From Ihuprevotella massiliensis (GTDB lineage: Bacteria > Bacteroidota > Bacteroidia > Bacteroidales > Bacteroidaceae), in the NCBI GenBank assembly GCA_900095835.1, contig LT608321.1, forward strand, positions 1,864,052 to 1,928,051: 64,000 nt of DNA, written 5' to 3'. Position numbers and translations under genes: made by a program. The notes beneath the pieces were generated by a model that was given only the letters and a program-made list of their open reading frames with translations, had not been told where the DNA came from and made no database searches. This document shows positions 54,965 through 63,887 of the stretch, piece after piece (positions within the stretch are counted from its first letter, which is position 1; every line of letters starts with the position of its first letter).

Positions 54965-55124
54965 AAGCCACCCTATCGCACGGACTTTTCGTGTTTTAGG
55001 AAGACACTTCCCTACTTTCTGTATGGCCGTTGTTGGACTTTGGGAAGTGTTCCCTAGAACCTGCTGAAAGCCATTACTTGCCTTGGGAAAAAGTGGGTGC
55101 CAAAGGGACCTTTTTTACAAAAAT

Positions 55125-55159
55125 AATCCCACCTCAAGAAAGCGTCTTGAGGTGGGATT
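55125..55159. terminator. Bidirectional terminator between the kinase-like gene and mlaD
   Basis: AATCCCACCTCAAGA pairs perfectly with TCTTGAGGTGGGATT around a 5-nt loop. It sits between convergent genes; the remaining spacer 54965-55269 holds nothing else. Confidence 0.88.
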
Positions 55160-55269
55160 GTTGCTTTGTTGCGATGTATCGCAGCGTGTGCTGGATTGTT
55201 GCGAAACAAGGTAAAGTAGGCATCTGCAATAGCAGAAGATGCACTCACAACAGTCTGCGAGGTGGAAGT

Positions 55270-56214
55270 TTACTTACGTCCGAAGATAGAGAAATGGACG
55301 TAGCGTTTGGGGGCCTTTCTCACATCATAAAGGAGAGAGTCTGCGTTGAGTACAGCCTGGTTGAGGCGATCATAGAGTGCGCGGTCATGGAGGAAGGCAC
55401 CGAGATTGTTGTCTTTAGAATTGAGCTTCTGCTGCATATCGCTCATCACGTTGGTGAGTTGTCCCGTCATGTGTCGCACATCTTGGAGCGTCCCATTGAC
55501 GTTTTGCATCGTGCCGTCCACATCTACCTTTGCCAAATTGCCACTCAAGGTAGCGGCATTGCCTGCAGTGCGGTTGAGATGTGCCATCATCAAAGGTACG
55601 TCCTTCGCCATAAGTCCATCCAGACGTGCGGTGGTGTGCTTGAGGTGCTCCGTGATTTCGGCAGCATTGACAATCGTTTGTTGGAGTTCTGCTGTGGCAG
55701 TCAAGCGGTTGAGGTTGGTGAGGATGCTGTCAATCTTGGGCAACATTTGATGTACTTGTGGGAGCATCGCGCTAGCTTGTTCCATGGCGCCTTGGTGGAG
55801 TCCGCCGGAGATGGTGTCGAAAGGTGCAACCACGGCAGTAGGATTAGCGCCAAGGAGCAGGTTCATTGTCACACCACCCATGAGCGCCACTTCGAGTTCC
55901 GCTGTCGTACCTTGGGGCACAGCCATGTCTTGGTCCAACTCGATGCGTACGACTACGCCATCGTTGTCACTATAATTATAGTTGATGTCGCGGACGATGC
56001 CCACAGGATAGCCGTTAGCATAAACGGCATTGGAGACAGCAAGCCCTTTGATGTCCTTAAACTTGACATAGTAGGAATTGCTCGACTCGAAAATATTGAT
56101 GCCTTTGAGGAAGTTGATGCCTACAAAGAGCAAGATGCCCGCAGCGATAGCGGTGAGTGCGATTTTGATTTCGCGAGTAATCTTGAACATGTGGAGAAGT
56201 TTAGTTTTTGCCAT
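55270..56214 (-). CDS. MCE-domain lipid-transport protein (MlaD-like)
   Basis: Inner-membrane-anchored periplasmic protein of 314 residues: one N-terminal helix (IALTAIAAGILLFVGINFLK), the MCE domain at about 45-115 (YVKFKDIKGLAVSNAVYANG, VALMGGVTMNLLLG), and a long alpha-helical tail (about 140-290, HLKHTTARLDGLMAKD). It should bind lipids for an ABC transporter of the Mla type. ATG 56214 overlaps the amidase stop by 14 nt; Met9 (56190, MFKITREIKIALTAI) resembles most homologues and is equally likely. It is cotranscribed with the amidase upstream. Confidence 0.9.
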   Translation of the reverse strand: MAKTKLLHMFKITREIKIALTAIAAGILLFVGINFLKGINIFESSNSYYVKFKDIKGLAVSNAVYANGYPVGIVRDINYNYSDNDGVVVRIELDQDMAVPQGTTAELEVALMGGVTMNLLLGANPTAVVAPFDTISGGLHQGAMEQASAMLPQVHQMLPKIDSILTNLNRLTATAELQQTIVNAAEITEHLKHTTARLDGLMAKDVPLMMAHLNRTAGNAATLSGNLAKVDVDGTMQNVNGTLQDVRHMTGQLTNVMSDMQQKLNSKDNNLGAFLHDRALYDRLNQAVLNADSLLYDVRKAPKRYVHFSIFGRK

Positions 56215-58048
56215 TTGGCGTAAGCTTAGAGAGCTTTATTGCTTCGGCAAGTTCTGTGCGTTGATTGTTGAGAAATGCTACGACAAAGGCATCTGGAAAA
56301 CGATCTGCAATTTCTTTTTGCAGGCGCTTTGCCTCGTCATAGTTTGTAGTTGCGCCGTAAGTATATTTGTAGCGTCCACCTTCTTCGTAGTATTCCACGG
56401 GAGAAAGTCCCTTGAAATGTCGGTCGTCACTGCGAAGTGCGCGGTCGATGGTGAAGAGTTGTAGCTTAAATACTACGCGTTGGTTATTGGATTTTTCTGG
56501 GACTTTGGGAGCAGTCTGGGCTTCTTTTTTCTGCTTCTCCTTGGTCTCCTTTGTGACTGTTTTGGATTCTTGTTTTTCAGTCTTAGTTTCTTGCTTTTGC
56601 GTCTTAATCTCAGGTTGAGTTCTCTTTGTTTCTTGTTGAACTACTTTGACTTCCTGTTTTGCAGTTTTGACTTCTTGCTTCTGAGTTTTGACTGTTTGCT
56701 CGACCACCTTGACCTCTTGGTTCATTGTTTTGTGGTCTTGGTTCGCCGCGACGGAGAGCGCTTCTACAGTCTTAGCGGCTGTTGATGCAGTCTTGGCGAG
56801 CTTTTGGGTGGGAGGAGGCACCATGATGTCGATGGGCTGGGAGGTCTGTTCTGCCACAAGGGGAGTGGTGGTGTTGAGTTGCGGAGTGGTGACCTCCACG
56901 GGAAGCACGGGCACCAATGAATCTTGGTGAACCGTCGCTCCAGCCTTGGCAGGTGTGGATGTGGCAACAGCAGGGGGAAGTTCGGGCAAGGAGATGACCT
57001 TAGCAGTTTCTTCATGCGTTTTCTCCACTGGAGTTGCCGGTTGCCCAAAAGGGCGCGTGGGCACGGGCACCACCTCGGCTTTGAGTGTGGAAACATCCAC
57101 GGGTTGGGGCACTGCCACTGAGTTGCGCACGGCATCTCGTGGAGACACAGGCTCTGCTATGGGAGTTGTTTCTGCCACCAAAGGTTGGGCTTCGCCTTCA
57201 TCGTTCGTGTTTTCGGGAGAAAGCACATTTTCGGCATGATGCTTTTGGCGATAAGCCTTAAACCCTTCGAAGATGGCGCGTGCCAGAGTTTCCACCCCTT
57301 GGCGAGAGTGTAGGAATTTTTCTTCTTCGGCATTGGAAATGAAACCCAATTCGGTGAGCACCGAAGGCATGGAAGTGGCACGGAGCACGAGAAAACCAGC
57401 TTGATGCACGCCCTTATTGTGGCGACCCGATGAGGTGTAGTTCCGCTGGATGGCGCGCGCAAGGTCTACACTTTGCTGCATATTGCGATCTTGCATAAAT
57501 TCGAAGATAATATAGCTCTCCGACTTGCGAGGATCGAAATTGTGATAGGTTTGTTTGTAGTTGTTTTCTTGCGTGATGACACTGTTTTCTCGCTTTGCCA
57601 CCTCGAGATTGTCCGCTGCGCGGTGCATACCCAAGGTGTAAGTCTCTGCCCCCATCGGAGCCGCTTTCCCCACGGGCGAAGAGTTGGTGTGCACAGAGAT
57701 GAAGAGATCCGCTTTGTTGCGGTTGGCAATGTCTGCACGTCCTTGAAGGGTGACAAAAACGTCGGTCTTTCGGGTGTAAATCACCTTAACGTCAGGGCAA
57801 TTCTGTTCGACTAATCTGCCGAGTGCCAGAGCCACATTGAGGTTGATGTCCTTTTCTTTGGTGAGCTGTCCCACTGCTCCGGCGTCTTTTCCGCCGTGTC
57901 CAGCGTCAATGACCAGCACGAAGGGACGTTTTGTTGCAGCGTTGACCGATAAGCACGCACCACTGCCCCATACCACTGCGAAGAGTAGCATGAGTATCCA
58001 GACGAGTCGTGCCCAATGGTTTCGAAAAATCATAGTGGTATGTCGCAT
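56201..58048 (-). CDS. N-acetylmuramoyl-L-alanine amidase with C-terminal SPOR domain
   Basis: Periplasmic cell-wall hydrolase of 615 residues. Signal peptide or anchor at 10-38. Amidase_3 domain at about 42-265 with zinc ligands His in VIDAGHGGKDAGA and His in FISVHTNSSPVG, and catalytic Glu in VLTELGFISN. A Pro/Val-rich linker (about 275-440) leads to a charged repeat region of QEVK/QETK units (about 455-525, likely coiled) and a SPOR domain (about 530-608, VFKLQLFTIDRALRSDD) that should bind denuded septal peptidoglycan. This layout fits a division amidase. ATG 58048 or 58033 may be the start. Confidence 0.93.
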   Translation of the reverse strand: MRHTTMIFRNHWARLVWILMLLFAVVWGSGACLSVNAATKRPFVLVIDAGHGGKDAGAVGQLTKEKDINLNVALALGRLVEQNCPDVKVIYTRKTDVFVTLQGRADIANRNKADLFISVHTNSSPVGKAAPMGAETYTLGMHRAADNLEVAKRENSVITQENNYKQTYHNFDPRKSESYIIFEFMQDRNMQQSVDLARAIQRNYTSSGRHNKGVHQAGFLVLRATSMPSVLTELGFISNAEEEKFLHSRQGVETLARAIFEGFKAYRQKHHAENVLSPENTNDEGEAQPLVAETTPIAEPVSPRDAVRNSVAVPQPVDVSTLKAEVVPVPTRPFGQPATPVEKTHEETAKVISLPELPPAVATSTPAKAGATVHQDSLVPVLPVEVTTPQLNTTTPLVAEQTSQPIDIMVPPPTQKLAKTASTAAKTVEALSVAANQDHKTMNQEVKVVEQTVKTQKQEVKTAKQEVKVVQQETKRTQPEIKTQKQETKTEKQESKTVTKETKEKQKKEAQTAPKVPEKSNNQRVVFKLQLFTIDRALRSDDRHFKGLSPVEYYEEGGRYKYTYGATTNYDEAKRLQKEIADRFPDAFVVAFLNNQRTELAEAIKLSKLTPNGKN

Positions 58049-58070
58049 CGTTTGAAATGATGTTGCCTGG

Positions 58071-58078
58071 CAAAGTTA
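58071..58078 (-). promoter_or_regulatory. Promoter -7 box of the amidase-mlaD unit
   Basis: TAACTTTG on the minus strand, about 22 nt before ATG 58048. Confidence 0.5.
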
Positions 58079-58186
58079 ATCATTTTCGGGGGAATAGCCC
58101 TCATTTCTGATGGAATAGTCTTGCCTGTATCGGATATTTTGCATATTCCACCCGTAGTATAGGTGAAATCTTCACTTAGTAACAAC

Positions 58187-58226
58187 AAATTCGCCTCACT
58201 TCTTTTGGGGGAAGTAAGGCGAATTT
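58187..58226 (-). terminator. Terminator of cysK
   Basis: AAATTCGCCT-C-ACTTC pairs with GAAGT-A-AGGCGAATTT, followed on the minus strand by TTGTTGTTAC. The rest of the 342-nt gap 58049-58390 contains only the amidase promoter. Confidence 0.65.
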
Positions 58227-58390
58227 GAGCCTTTTGTGCGTGAGCTGTGCCTAAATGACCGACCTGCAGACGGCATTTTGGGGTGTGCATCCCTTGAGGA
58301 TGGAAGGTGCAGAGGCTAAAAAGGATATGATAACTTCCTCATTGAGTAGGGTTGCACCAAGGTACTCGCGCTGACAGAAAAGTGTAGGGT

Positions 58391-59323
58391 TTATTCTCCA
58401 AACAAAGGGGTAGAAAGATAGCGTTCTCCTGTGTCGGGAAGGACGGCAACGATAGTTTTTCCTTCGTTTTCTGGCTTTTGTGCCAAGGAGATTGCGGCAT
58501 GGAAAGCAGCCCCCGACGACACTCCGCAGAGGATGCCTTCTTTTCGTCCAAGCAAACGAGCCGCTTCGTAGGCCTCTTCGTTGGTGACTTGCATCACTTC
58601 GTCCACCACAGCTGGGTTGTAGGTGTCGGGGATGAAGCCTGCGCCAATGCCTTGAATCTTGTGTGCACCTGCTTGACCACCACTGAGCACGGGCGAATCT
58701 GTGGGTTCTACTGCCACGATGCGAATGGAAGAATTTTGTGTTTTCAAGTAGAAACCAGCGCCACTTACGGTGCCACCTGTGCCTACACCAGCCACCAATA
58801 CGTCCACTTTGCCATCAGTGTCATGGGCGATTTCCACACCAGTGGTGTTGAAGTGAACCTGTGGATTAGCTGGATTGACAAATTGTCCTAATGTGACTGC
58901 GCCTGGGGTGTTCAGACGAATCTCTTCGGCTTTTGCCAAGGCTCCTTTCATACCTTCGGCACCAGGAGTGAGCACCACCTCGGCACCATAGGCAGCCACC
59001 AAGCGACGGCGTTCGATACTCATGGTTTCGGGCATCACGATGATGGCTTTGTAGCCCTTAATGGCAGCGACAAAGGCGAGCCCTACACCTGTGTTTCCGC
59101 TCGTAGCTTCGACGATGGTGGCACCGGGTGAGAGAGTGCCGTCGAGCTCTGCGGCTTCGACCATAGCAAGTGCGGTGCGATCTTTCACCGAACCTGCAGG
59201 ATTAAAGGATTCTAATTTGACAAGTACGCGAGCTTTGAGTTGAAGTTCGGCAGCCACGCGCGCAGTTTCGACAAGGGGAGTGTGTCCCACGAGAGCAAGG
59301 GCAGAAGAAGCTATTTTAGACAT
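58391..59323 (-). CDS. cysK: Cysteine synthase (O-acetylserine sulfhydrylase)
   Basis: Cytosolic PLP enzyme of 310 residues that forms cysteine from O-acetylserine and sulfide. The PLP lysine is Lys47 in NPAGSVKDRTAL. The substrate loop TSGNTGVGLAF (near 74), phosphate loop GVGTGGTVSGAG (near 180) and VSSGAAF (near 272) are intact. Length is typical. It is divergent from cysE at 59499, which makes its substrate, and the two share a 175-nt control region. Confidence 0.96.
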   Translation of the reverse strand: MSKIASSALALVGHTPLVETARVAAELQLKARVLVKLESFNPAGSVKDRTALAMVEAAELDGTLSPGATIVEATSGNTGVGLAFVAAIKGYKAIIVMPETMSIERRRLVAAYGAEVVLTPGAEGMKGALAKAEEIRLNTPGAVTLGQFVNPANPQVHFNTTGVEIAHDTDGKVDVLVAGVGTGGTVSGAGFYLKTQNSSIRIVAVEPTDSPVLSGGQAGAHKIQGIGAGFIPDTYNPAVVDEVMQVTNEEAYEAARLLGRKEGILCGVSSGAAFHAAISLAQKPENEGKTIVAVLPDTGERYLSTPLFGE

Positions 59324-59391
59324 AGGAATTGTGTTGAGTTTATTATAGAGAGTTTTAGCGAGGAAAACCGAGGCATCTGCGAATTTATGTG

Positions 59392-59399
59392 TAACTTTG
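59392..59399 (+). promoter_or_regulatory. Promoter -7 box of cysE
   Basis: TAACTTTG, about 95 nt before ATG 59499. Confidence 0.45.
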
Positions 59400-59498
59400 C
59401 AGTGATGTGGTGATTCTCTACCGCAAATTTACAAGTTTATAAGCAAACATCTAGGATGCCCACCTTATAAAATAGGTGTGTTTTTGCATTTTCTTCTT

Positions 59499-60359
59499 AT
59501 GACGCTCCAACCCCTCCTTAATCCCGACCAAATCGCTCAACTCACTGTGGCGCTTGCTCAGCCCGATCCTCACATCCCATTGGGAGAAGCTGATGGCATA
59601 GTGCCGGCTCACCTCGAAGAAGCCGTGACGTTGTTGCGCGACTTGGTGTTCCCTGGTTATTTCACTTCGCGCCCCACGGTGGAATGCTTGTCGAAACTCT
59701 CGCGCATCCTCCTCGAGCAGGTGCGCCAAGCCCTTTTGGTGGCGGGAGAAGACTGTTGTTCGCGCCAGATCACCACGGCTTTTATGGAGTGTCTCCCCGA
59801 GTTGCGCCGCCTCATAGGCTTAGATGTTGCAGCGATTTACGATGGTGACCCTTCGTCCACCACGTTTTCGGAGGTTATCTTATGCTATCCTTCGGTGAAA
59901 GCCATCCTACACTATCGCATGGCAAATGCTTTGCTCCGTGCCAAAGTGCCCATTTTGCCACGCATCATCAGCGAGTTGGCACATGCTCAAACGGGTATCG
60001 ACATCCACCCCGGTGCGCAGATTGGCGAAGCCTTTGCCATCGATCATGGCACGGGTGTGGTGATAGGGGAAACCTGCATCATCGGGCGCAATGTGCGTCT
60101 CTATCAAGGCGTCACCCTTGGGGCACGCAGTTTCCGCAAGGCAGAAGACGGGTCGTTGATGAATGTGCCGCGTCATCCCATCATCGAAGACAATGTGGTC
60201 ATCTATAGTAACGCTACGGTGTTGGGGCGCATCACCATCGGTCACGACAGCATCATTGGAGGTAACGTGTGGTGCACGCAGGCTATGCCTCCACACAGTC
60301 GCATGTTGCAGAGCAAAACCACCCTCGGCGCCACCTTTGAAGACGGAGGCGGCATTTAG
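59499..60359 (+). CDS. cysE: Serine O-acetyltransferase
   Basis: Cytosolic enzyme of 286 residues that acetylates serine for CysK. ATG 59499 (MTLQPLLNPDQIAQLTVALA) is preferred to a GTG at 59478. A helical N-terminal domain (about 1-150) is followed by a left-handed beta helix of hexapeptide repeats (HPGAQIGEAFAIDHGTGVVI, GETCIIGRNVRLYQGVTLGA, IYSNATVLGRITIGHDSIIG). The catalytic His lies in AIDHGTG. Divergent partner of cysK. A strong terminator follows. Confidence 0.94.
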   Translation: MTLQPLLNPDQIAQLTVALAQPDPHIPLGEADGIVPAHLEEAVTLLRDLVFPGYFTSRPTVECLSKLSRILLEQVRQALLVAGEDCCSRQITTAFMECLPELRRLIGLDVAAIYDGDPSSTTFSEVILCYPSVKAILHYRMANALLRAKVPILPRIISELAHAQTGIDIHPGAQIGEAFAIDHGTGVVIGETCIIGRNVRLYQGVTLGARSFRKAEDGSLMNVPRHPIIEDNVVIYSNATVLGRITIGHDSIIGGNVWCTQAMPPHSRMLQSKTTLGATFEDGGGI

Positions 60360-60452
60360 CCACTTGCTCTGTCTTGCAGGACAGAGTGGGGCATATTCTT
60401 GCTCATGCTAAGCGTGCTCAATAGCAACATCGAATAGTACGATACAAAAATA

Positions 60453-60502
60453 GGCTGGCGCAATGAGATTCTTTCGAGAATTTCATTGCGCCAGCCCTTT
60501 TT
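60453..60502. terminator. Bidirectional terminator between cysE and asnA
   Basis: GGCTGGCGCAATGA pairs perfectly with TCATTGCGCCAGCC, with an inner GATTCT-TTCG-AGAATT stem, then CTTTTT on the plus strand and AAAAA upstream. Confidence 0.92.
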
Positions 60503-60544
60503 CTAACATCTAATATTGATAAATCTTCTGTGAATTCTTGACAT

Positions 60545-61582
60545 TTAGATCAAGGGAATGCCCATTTCCTTGCAAGATTGTCGCATATCTTCGGGCCAAA
60601 TGGAGGCTTGGATTTCGCCGATGTGCGCCTTTTGCAGATAATACATGCACAAACGGCTCTGTCCTATGCCACCTCCCACACTCAAAGGAAGTGTGCCATC
60701 GAGCAGTCGTTGGTGGAAATAGAGAGAACGACGGTCTTCGTGCCCGCTCTCTTTGAGTTGACGTTCCAATGCCTCCTTGTCCACACGGATACCCATGGAC
60801 GAAAGTTCCAGCGAACGGCCTAACACTTCATTCCACACCAAGAGGTCACCATTGAGTCCGGGAAGTCCCTCATCGGAGAGTGTAGAGTAGTCATCATAGT
60901 CGGGAGCGCGCATGTCGTGGGGCTCACCATCTCCGAGCTTTCCTCCGATGCCAATGATAAACACAGCCCCAAGTTCGCGAGTAATGGCGTCTTCGCGCTC
61001 CTTCGCACTCAAGTTGGGATAGCGTTGGCGCAAGGTTTCGGCATGAACGAAGGTAATTTCCTCAGGTAATTGCGAAGTGAGTTGTGGAAAACGCTCACAC
61101 ACCAGATATTCTGTGCGCTGCATAGCAGCATAAATCGAACGAACAATCTGCTTCAAGAAGTCTACCGTGCGATTTTCTGGGGAAATCACGCGTTCCCAGT
61201 CCCATTGATCGACATAAAGGCTGTGGAGATTGCCCAATTCCTCGTCTGCGCGGATGGCGTTCATGTCAGTGTAGATGCCATATCCCTCAGCTATCTGATA
61301 TTCTGCCAGTGTCAGGCGCTTCCATTTAGCCAGCGAATGCACCACTTCTGCGCGAGCATCGCCCAAATCTTTGATGGGGAAGTTCACCGCACGCTCTGTT
61401 CCGCTCAAATCGTCGTTGATACCCAAACCGCGCAACACAAACAGTGGAGCTGTGACGCGACGCAAGCGCAGCGCGGTGGAGAGATTGTCGGCAAAAAACT
61501 CTTTAATGACCTTAATGCCTTGTTCTGTTTCGCTCATGTCTAGGAGCGGACGATAATGGTTGAGGGGGAGAAGATAACTCAT
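60545..61582 (-). CDS. asnA: Aspartate-ammonia ligase (asparagine synthetase A)
   Basis: Cytosolic ATP-dependent enzyme of 345 residues that makes asparagine from aspartate and ammonia; class II tRNA-synthetase-like fold. Characteristic stretches: APLFVLRGLGINDDLSGTER (near 45), SLAKWKRLTLAEYQIAEGYG (near 83), SLYVDQWDWERVI (near 120), ELGAVFIIGIGGKLGDGEPH (near 205) and PLSVGGGIGQSRLCMYYL (near 307). Length is typical of AsnA. It stands alone with an upstream -7 box. Confidence 0.96.
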   Translation of the reverse strand: MSYLLPLNHYRPLLDMSETEQGIKVIKEFFADNLSTALRLRRVTAPLFVLRGLGINDDLSGTERAVNFPIKDLGDARAEVVHSLAKWKRLTLAEYQIAEGYGIYTDMNAIRADEELGNLHSLYVDQWDWERVISPENRTVDFLKQIVRSIYAAMQRTEYLVCERFPQLTSQLPEEITFVHAETLRQRYPNLSAKEREDAITRELGAVFIIGIGGKLGDGEPHDMRAPDYDDYSTLSDEGLPGLNGDLLVWNEVLGRSLELSSMGIRVDKEALERQLKESGHEDRRSLYFHQRLLDGTLPLSVGGGIGQSRLCMYYLQKAHIGEIQASIWPEDMRQSCKEMGIPLI

Positions 61583-61673
61583 AAGGAAGGTTTTCTCAAG
61601 AAAATGAGAGAGATGTTTTACAAATCACTAGAAATAAAGCCAAACAGATGACTCTTTTTCATTTTAACGCCCA

Positions 61674-61681
61674 CAAAAATA
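61674..61681 (-). promoter_or_regulatory. Promoter -7 box of asnA
   Basis: TATTTTTG on the minus strand, about 90 nt before the start codon. Confidence 0.45.
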
Positions 61682-61793
61682 CATTTTTATTTGGAGTCTT
61701 AAAAGCGAAAATGCGTTTTTCTGGTAGTTTTAATTGCGTTTTTCTTTTGTGAGGTGTAGAAAAATAGCATTTTGTGCGAAAAAGTGCTTTAGT

Positions 61794-62249
61794 TTATGGT
61801 TGTGCGCCACTACATTTATCGCAGATGCCTTTGACCACAAATCCGACAGTGCGGACTGAAAATCCTTCTGGCAGTTCGGGCATGGGCACAGGAACCCCAC
61901 GAAGACAGAAGGTGCGCTGGCAACGCTCGCAGTAAAAGTGAGTGTGGAGGTCTGCCAATTCATCATTTTCGTCCTCGCCACAGTGGCAATCATCGGCACA
62001 GAGGGCATATTTCGCCAAACCGCTACCATCTTCCACGATGTGTACAAGGTGATGCGCCGCAAAGGTGGTGAGCGTGCGAAAGAGGGTGCTTTTGTCGAGT
62101 GTCGGAAGTATCGCTTCGAGGTCGGAGAGTGCCAGTGCGCTTTCTTGAGTCATGAGTGTGCGAAGCACGAGTATGCGACTCGAAGTGGCACGGATGTCAC
62201 GATGAGCGAGCTTGGCTTCGACAGCTTGGGTGAGCATTGGGTCATTCAT
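61794..62249 (-). CDS. Fur-family metal-dependent repressor
   Basis: DNA-binding regulator of 151 residues. ATG 62249 (MNDPMLTQAVEAKLAHRDIR) gives the usual Fur length; the longer open frame lacks homology and spans the promoter. Winged-helix recognition region LSDLEAILPTLDKSTLFRTL (about 38-60), metal-sensing DLHTHFYCERCQRTFCL (near 102), and C-terminal ICDKCSG completing the two CxxC structural zinc site. Which metal or peroxide signal it senses cannot be told. The -7 box lies only about 5 nt upstream, so the mRNA may be leaderless or start at Met5. Confidence 0.9.
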   Translation of the reverse strand: MNDPMLTQAVEAKLAHRDIRATSSRILVLRTLMTQESALALSDLEAILPTLDKSTLFRTLTTFAAHHLVHIVEDGSGLAKYALCADDCHCGEDENDELADLHTHFYCERCQRTFCLRGVPVPMPELPEGFSVRTVGFVVKGICDKCSGAQP

Positions 62250-62254
62250 AACTG

Positions 62255-62262
62255 CAAAGGTA
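62255..62262 (-). promoter_or_regulatory. Promoter -7 box of the fur-family gene
   Basis: TACCTTTG on the minus strand, followed 5 nt later by ATG 62249. Confidence 0.45.
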
Positions 62263-62376
62263 GCATTTTTTCTTCTCTTTTCGGGTGCAAATCTTGTGTT
62301 TGCTGTGGGGAATCTAGGAGAGTAGGGGATAATGTCTCGGAGTGACGAGGAAATCTGTCCGCGCAAGGGCAAAATA

Positions 62377-62408
62377 AACCCCGATAACGTCTAGCGTCTA
62401 TCGGGGTT
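62377..62408 (-). terminator. Terminator of recA
   Basis: AACCCCGATA pairs with TATCGGGGTT; on the minus strand the stem is followed by TATTTTG. Confidence 0.8.
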
Positions 62409-62502
62409 CTCAAAAAAAAAGATTGTGTTTAATATAGATAAAAGGCCAACACGAGGTTGGTATGAAGTGCTAAGGCAGGTGTGTTCTTGTGCAAGTTGTT
62501 GT

Positions 62503-63588
62503 CTAAAAAGGTGAGGAGTTATTGCTCGGTTGGTCGAGAAATGCCCAATCAAATTCCTCCACCGTGTCGGGTTGTGCAAGTTGTTCGGTGATACGTGCCT
62601 CAATGTCGTTGCGCAGTTCGTGATTTTCTGCTAGTGTTTGCAAGAAAGCCTCGCGCCCCATGGCGATGTGGCGGTCGCCAAGGCTGTACCACGCACCAGT
62701 CTTGTGGAGCACCTTGAGGGCAAGCCCGAGGTGGAGCAATTCGCCCAAGTGTGAGATGCCGCGCCCGAAGATCAGTTCAAATTCGCAGGAGCGGAAAGGT
62801 GGCGCCATCTTATTTTTCACCACTTTCACGCGCGTCATTGCACCGATGTCGCAGCCGTCTTTCTTGATATTGCTGAATCGGCGCACATCGAGTCGGAGAG
62901 AAGCGTAAAATTTGAGGGCGTTTCCTCCTGTGGTCACTTCTGGATTGCCAAAGGGGACGTTGATTTTTTCGCGCAGTTGGTTGATGAAGATGCAAGTGGT
63001 GCGCGTTTTGGCGAGCGAAGCCGTGATTTTTCGCAGCGCTTGACTCATGAGTCGCGCTTGCAGTCCGAGTTTGTTGTCCCCCATCTCCCCTTCCAGTTCG
63101 GCTTTCGGGGTGAGCGCTGCCACAGAGTCCACCACCACGAGGTCGATAGCGGCAGAGCGGATGAGAGTATCGGTTATTTCGAGCGCGTCTTCTCCACTGT
63201 CGGGCTGTGCCACGAGGAGTGCTTTGACGTCGACGCCTAGTCGCGCGGCATAATGTGGGTCAAAGGCGTGTTCTGCATCGACAAACAGTGCCGTGCCGCC
63301 CGTGCGTTGCACCTCGGCTATGGCATGGAGGGCGAGCGTAGTCTTGCCCGAAGCCTCGCCACCATAGATTTCTACGATGCGGCCCCGAGGATAACCACCG
63401 ATGCCTAGGGCAGCATTGAGCGCCATGGAGCCTGTGGGTATCACTTCTATTGGTTCGGTGGGTTGCTGTCCGAGAAACATCACAGAGCCGCGTCCGAAAT
63501 CTTTTTCGATTTGTTGCATGGCTGCTTGCAGGGCTTTGATGCGTACGCTGCTCTCTGCGATGGGGGTGGAATGGTCGTGTTTAGTCAT
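62503..63588 (-). CDS. recA: Recombinase RecA
   Basis: Cytosolic strand-exchange ATPase of 361 residues. Walker [10 protein letters not shown] (76-84; most RecA have GPESSGKTT), Walker [11 protein letters not shown] (near 150), loop L1/L2 regions [20 protein letters not shown] and [19 protein letters not shown]-terminal domain ends in an acidic, short tail ([13 protein letters not shown]). All core residues are present; the Walker A changes are conservative. The leader is long (about 235 nt) if the TAACTTTG at 63830-63837 is the promoter. Confidence 0.97.
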   Translation of the reverse strand: MTKHDHSTPIAESSVRIKALQAAMQQIEKDFGRGSVMFLGQQPTEPIEVIPTGSMALNAALGIGGYPRGRIVEIYGGEASGKTTLALHAIAEVQRTGGTALFVDAEHAFDPHYAARLGVDVKALLVAQPDSGEDALEITDTLIRSAAIDLVVVDSVAALTPKAELEGEMGDNKLGLQARLMSQALRKITASLAKTRTTCIFINQLREKINVPFGNPEVTTGGNALKFYASLRLDVRRFSNIKKDGCDIGAMTRVKVVKNKMAPPFRSCEFELIFGRGISHLGELLHLGLALKVLHKTGAWYSLGDRHIAMGREAFLQTLAENHELRNDIEARITEQLAQPDTVEEFDWAFLDQPSNNSSPF

Positions 63589-63829
63589 GGTAAGAAAGTT
63601 TGTAAAGTTCTTGTTGAAACGGGGTGTATTCTCATCGAATTAAGGCAAATCTTCTTCGATAGGGTAGCAAATTCGCTTTGAGATAGTGTGAAAATCGCTT
63701 TGATATGGTTGGAATACCTCTTCGGAATGGCGTGGTTTTTGCTTTGCAACCAGGTGGTTCTGTTCTTGAAACTTCGGGAAAACCTCCTTGAAATCCGACT
63801 TTTCTCGAAGATTGCTGCGAACGATGGTG

Positions 63830-63837
63830 CAAAGTTA
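63830..63837 (-). promoter_or_regulatory. Candidate promoter -7 box of recA
   Basis: TAACTTTG on the minus strand, the only consensus match upstream of recA in the 300-nt gap. No SOS-box-like palindrome recognised. Confidence 0.4.
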
Positions 63838-63887
63838 TGCGTAGTTGTTGACGATGTGCGACAATGTTAGATTGTAAGCGTTAAAGT

